Part shown: piece after piece, positions 63,741 to 64,000 of the stretch
How the letters are laid out: each line of letters opens with the position of its first letter
How positions within the stretch are numbered: position 1 is the stretch's first letter
NCBI GenBank assembly: GCA_030692685.1
Contig: JAUXZO010000073.1
Coordinates: forward strand, 21,468-85,467
Length of the DNA: 64,000 nt
Direction of reading: 5' to 3'
Source of the DNA: Acidovorax sp.
GTDB lineage: Bacteria > Pseudomonadota > Gammaproteobacteria > Burkholderiales > Burkholderiaceae_C
The notes under the pieces: generated by a model
The model's input: the letters and a program-made list of their open reading frames with translations, nothing else
What the model was told of the DNA's origin: nothing
The model's database searches: none
Position numbers and translations under genes: made by a program

Positions 63741-64000
63741 CTATTGTTGAATGCCGGGGCGCGTGTCGCCAGAGGCCACACCCATTGAAATAATGTATTT
63801 GAGCGCACGATCGACCGGGATATCCAGTTCGATGATTTCACTCTTTTTTACGTAAAAATAAAAACCGTTGACCGGGCTCGGCGTGGTGGGAATGAACACC
63901 GCCACATGCGCTTCGGGCAACATGATCGCCACCTCATTCGGCACATTGGTCTGAAACGCCAATGACCACGCCTGCGGATGCGGATAGCGCACCAGCAACA
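63741..64000 (-). CDS. DUF502 membrane protein, C-terminal part (continues past the window)
   Basis: About 86 residues are visible. [20 protein letters not shown] with a following [19 protein letters not shown] and the SMGVASGD end are the conserved C-terminal half of DUF502 proteins. These are small inner-membrane proteins found beside aspS and nudB in betaproteobacteria. The N-terminal membrane segments are outside the window. The stop is at 63741, 20 bp before the aspS start, so the two are probably co-transcribed. Confidence 0.88.
   Translation of the reverse strand, partial: LLVRYPHPQAWSLAFQTNVPNEVAIMLPEAHVAVFIPTTPSPVNGFYFYVKKSEIIELDIPVDRALKYIISMGVASGDTRPGIQQ

Overview
The window is 64 kb of GC-rich chromosome from a betaproteobacterium, most likely a Comamonadaceae member close to Acidovorax. 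I infer this from the gene orders gmk-rpoZ-spoT, lolB-ispE-tRNA-Gln-prs-rplY-pth and receptor-DUF3649-PepSY-DUF3325, from protein character, and from the intergenic palindrome families. No 16S or other marker is present, so the genus is a guess. Most of the window is core genome.

Layout. 1-1151: end of the urease accessory operon (ureF partial, ureG). 1152-4088: an AT-richer four-gene insert that sits against the ureG stop and is followed by a second, slightly divergent copy of the ureG 3' end. 4316-5140: tRNA-Ser, a terminator and the wreck of a toxin-antitoxin pair. 5198-9925: a Fur-box-controlled TonB siderophore-receptor operon on the minus strand. 10067-16097: a small ORF, an I78-type inhibitor lipoprotein, then hemW, rdgB, rph, a PP2C phosphatase and a Ser/Thr kinase. 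16173-20356: yicC, gmk, rpoZ, spoT. 20427-22489: greB, two tRNAs, hrcA. 22518-25950: nadK, recN, rapZ. 25981-29934: mutY, a dynamin-like GTPase and mutM as one minus-strand block. 29982-35851: a TPR protein, lolB, ispE, tRNA-Gln, prs, rplY, pth. 35946-43462: a ferredoxin and, divergently, a peptide-type ABC importer with an amidase. 43756-45953: two Comamonadaceae-type proteins of unknown role.

46163-49856 is a small chromosomal integron. Its minus-strand integrase is dead (one nonsense codon, two frameshifts). An attI-like GTTAGAT core follows, then four cassettes separated by recognisable attC hairpins. They encode a HEPN-motif protein, a tiny hydrophobic protein, a protein made of eleven STSQYGG-type octads, and an HNH endonuclease. 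This and the ureG insert are the accessory regions most likely to hold undescribed systems, plausibly anti-phage.

49851-64000 returns to core-like genes: a histidine phosphatase, a YdgA-type protein, DUF429, an EamA transporter, a BLUF photosensor 3 bp after folE, clsB with its EEP-family partner, a receiver-TPR protein whose phospho-acceptor Asp is Glu, nudB, a CsgG-like lipoprotein, aspS and a partial DUF502 gene.

Intergenic space carries two palindrome families. Ten copies have the core CTAGCGCTT-N7-AAGCGCTAG, and three copies belong to a GTTCGGGCTGAGC type. Several GC-rich blocks and a 125-nt multi-stem element at 54711-54835 are also present.
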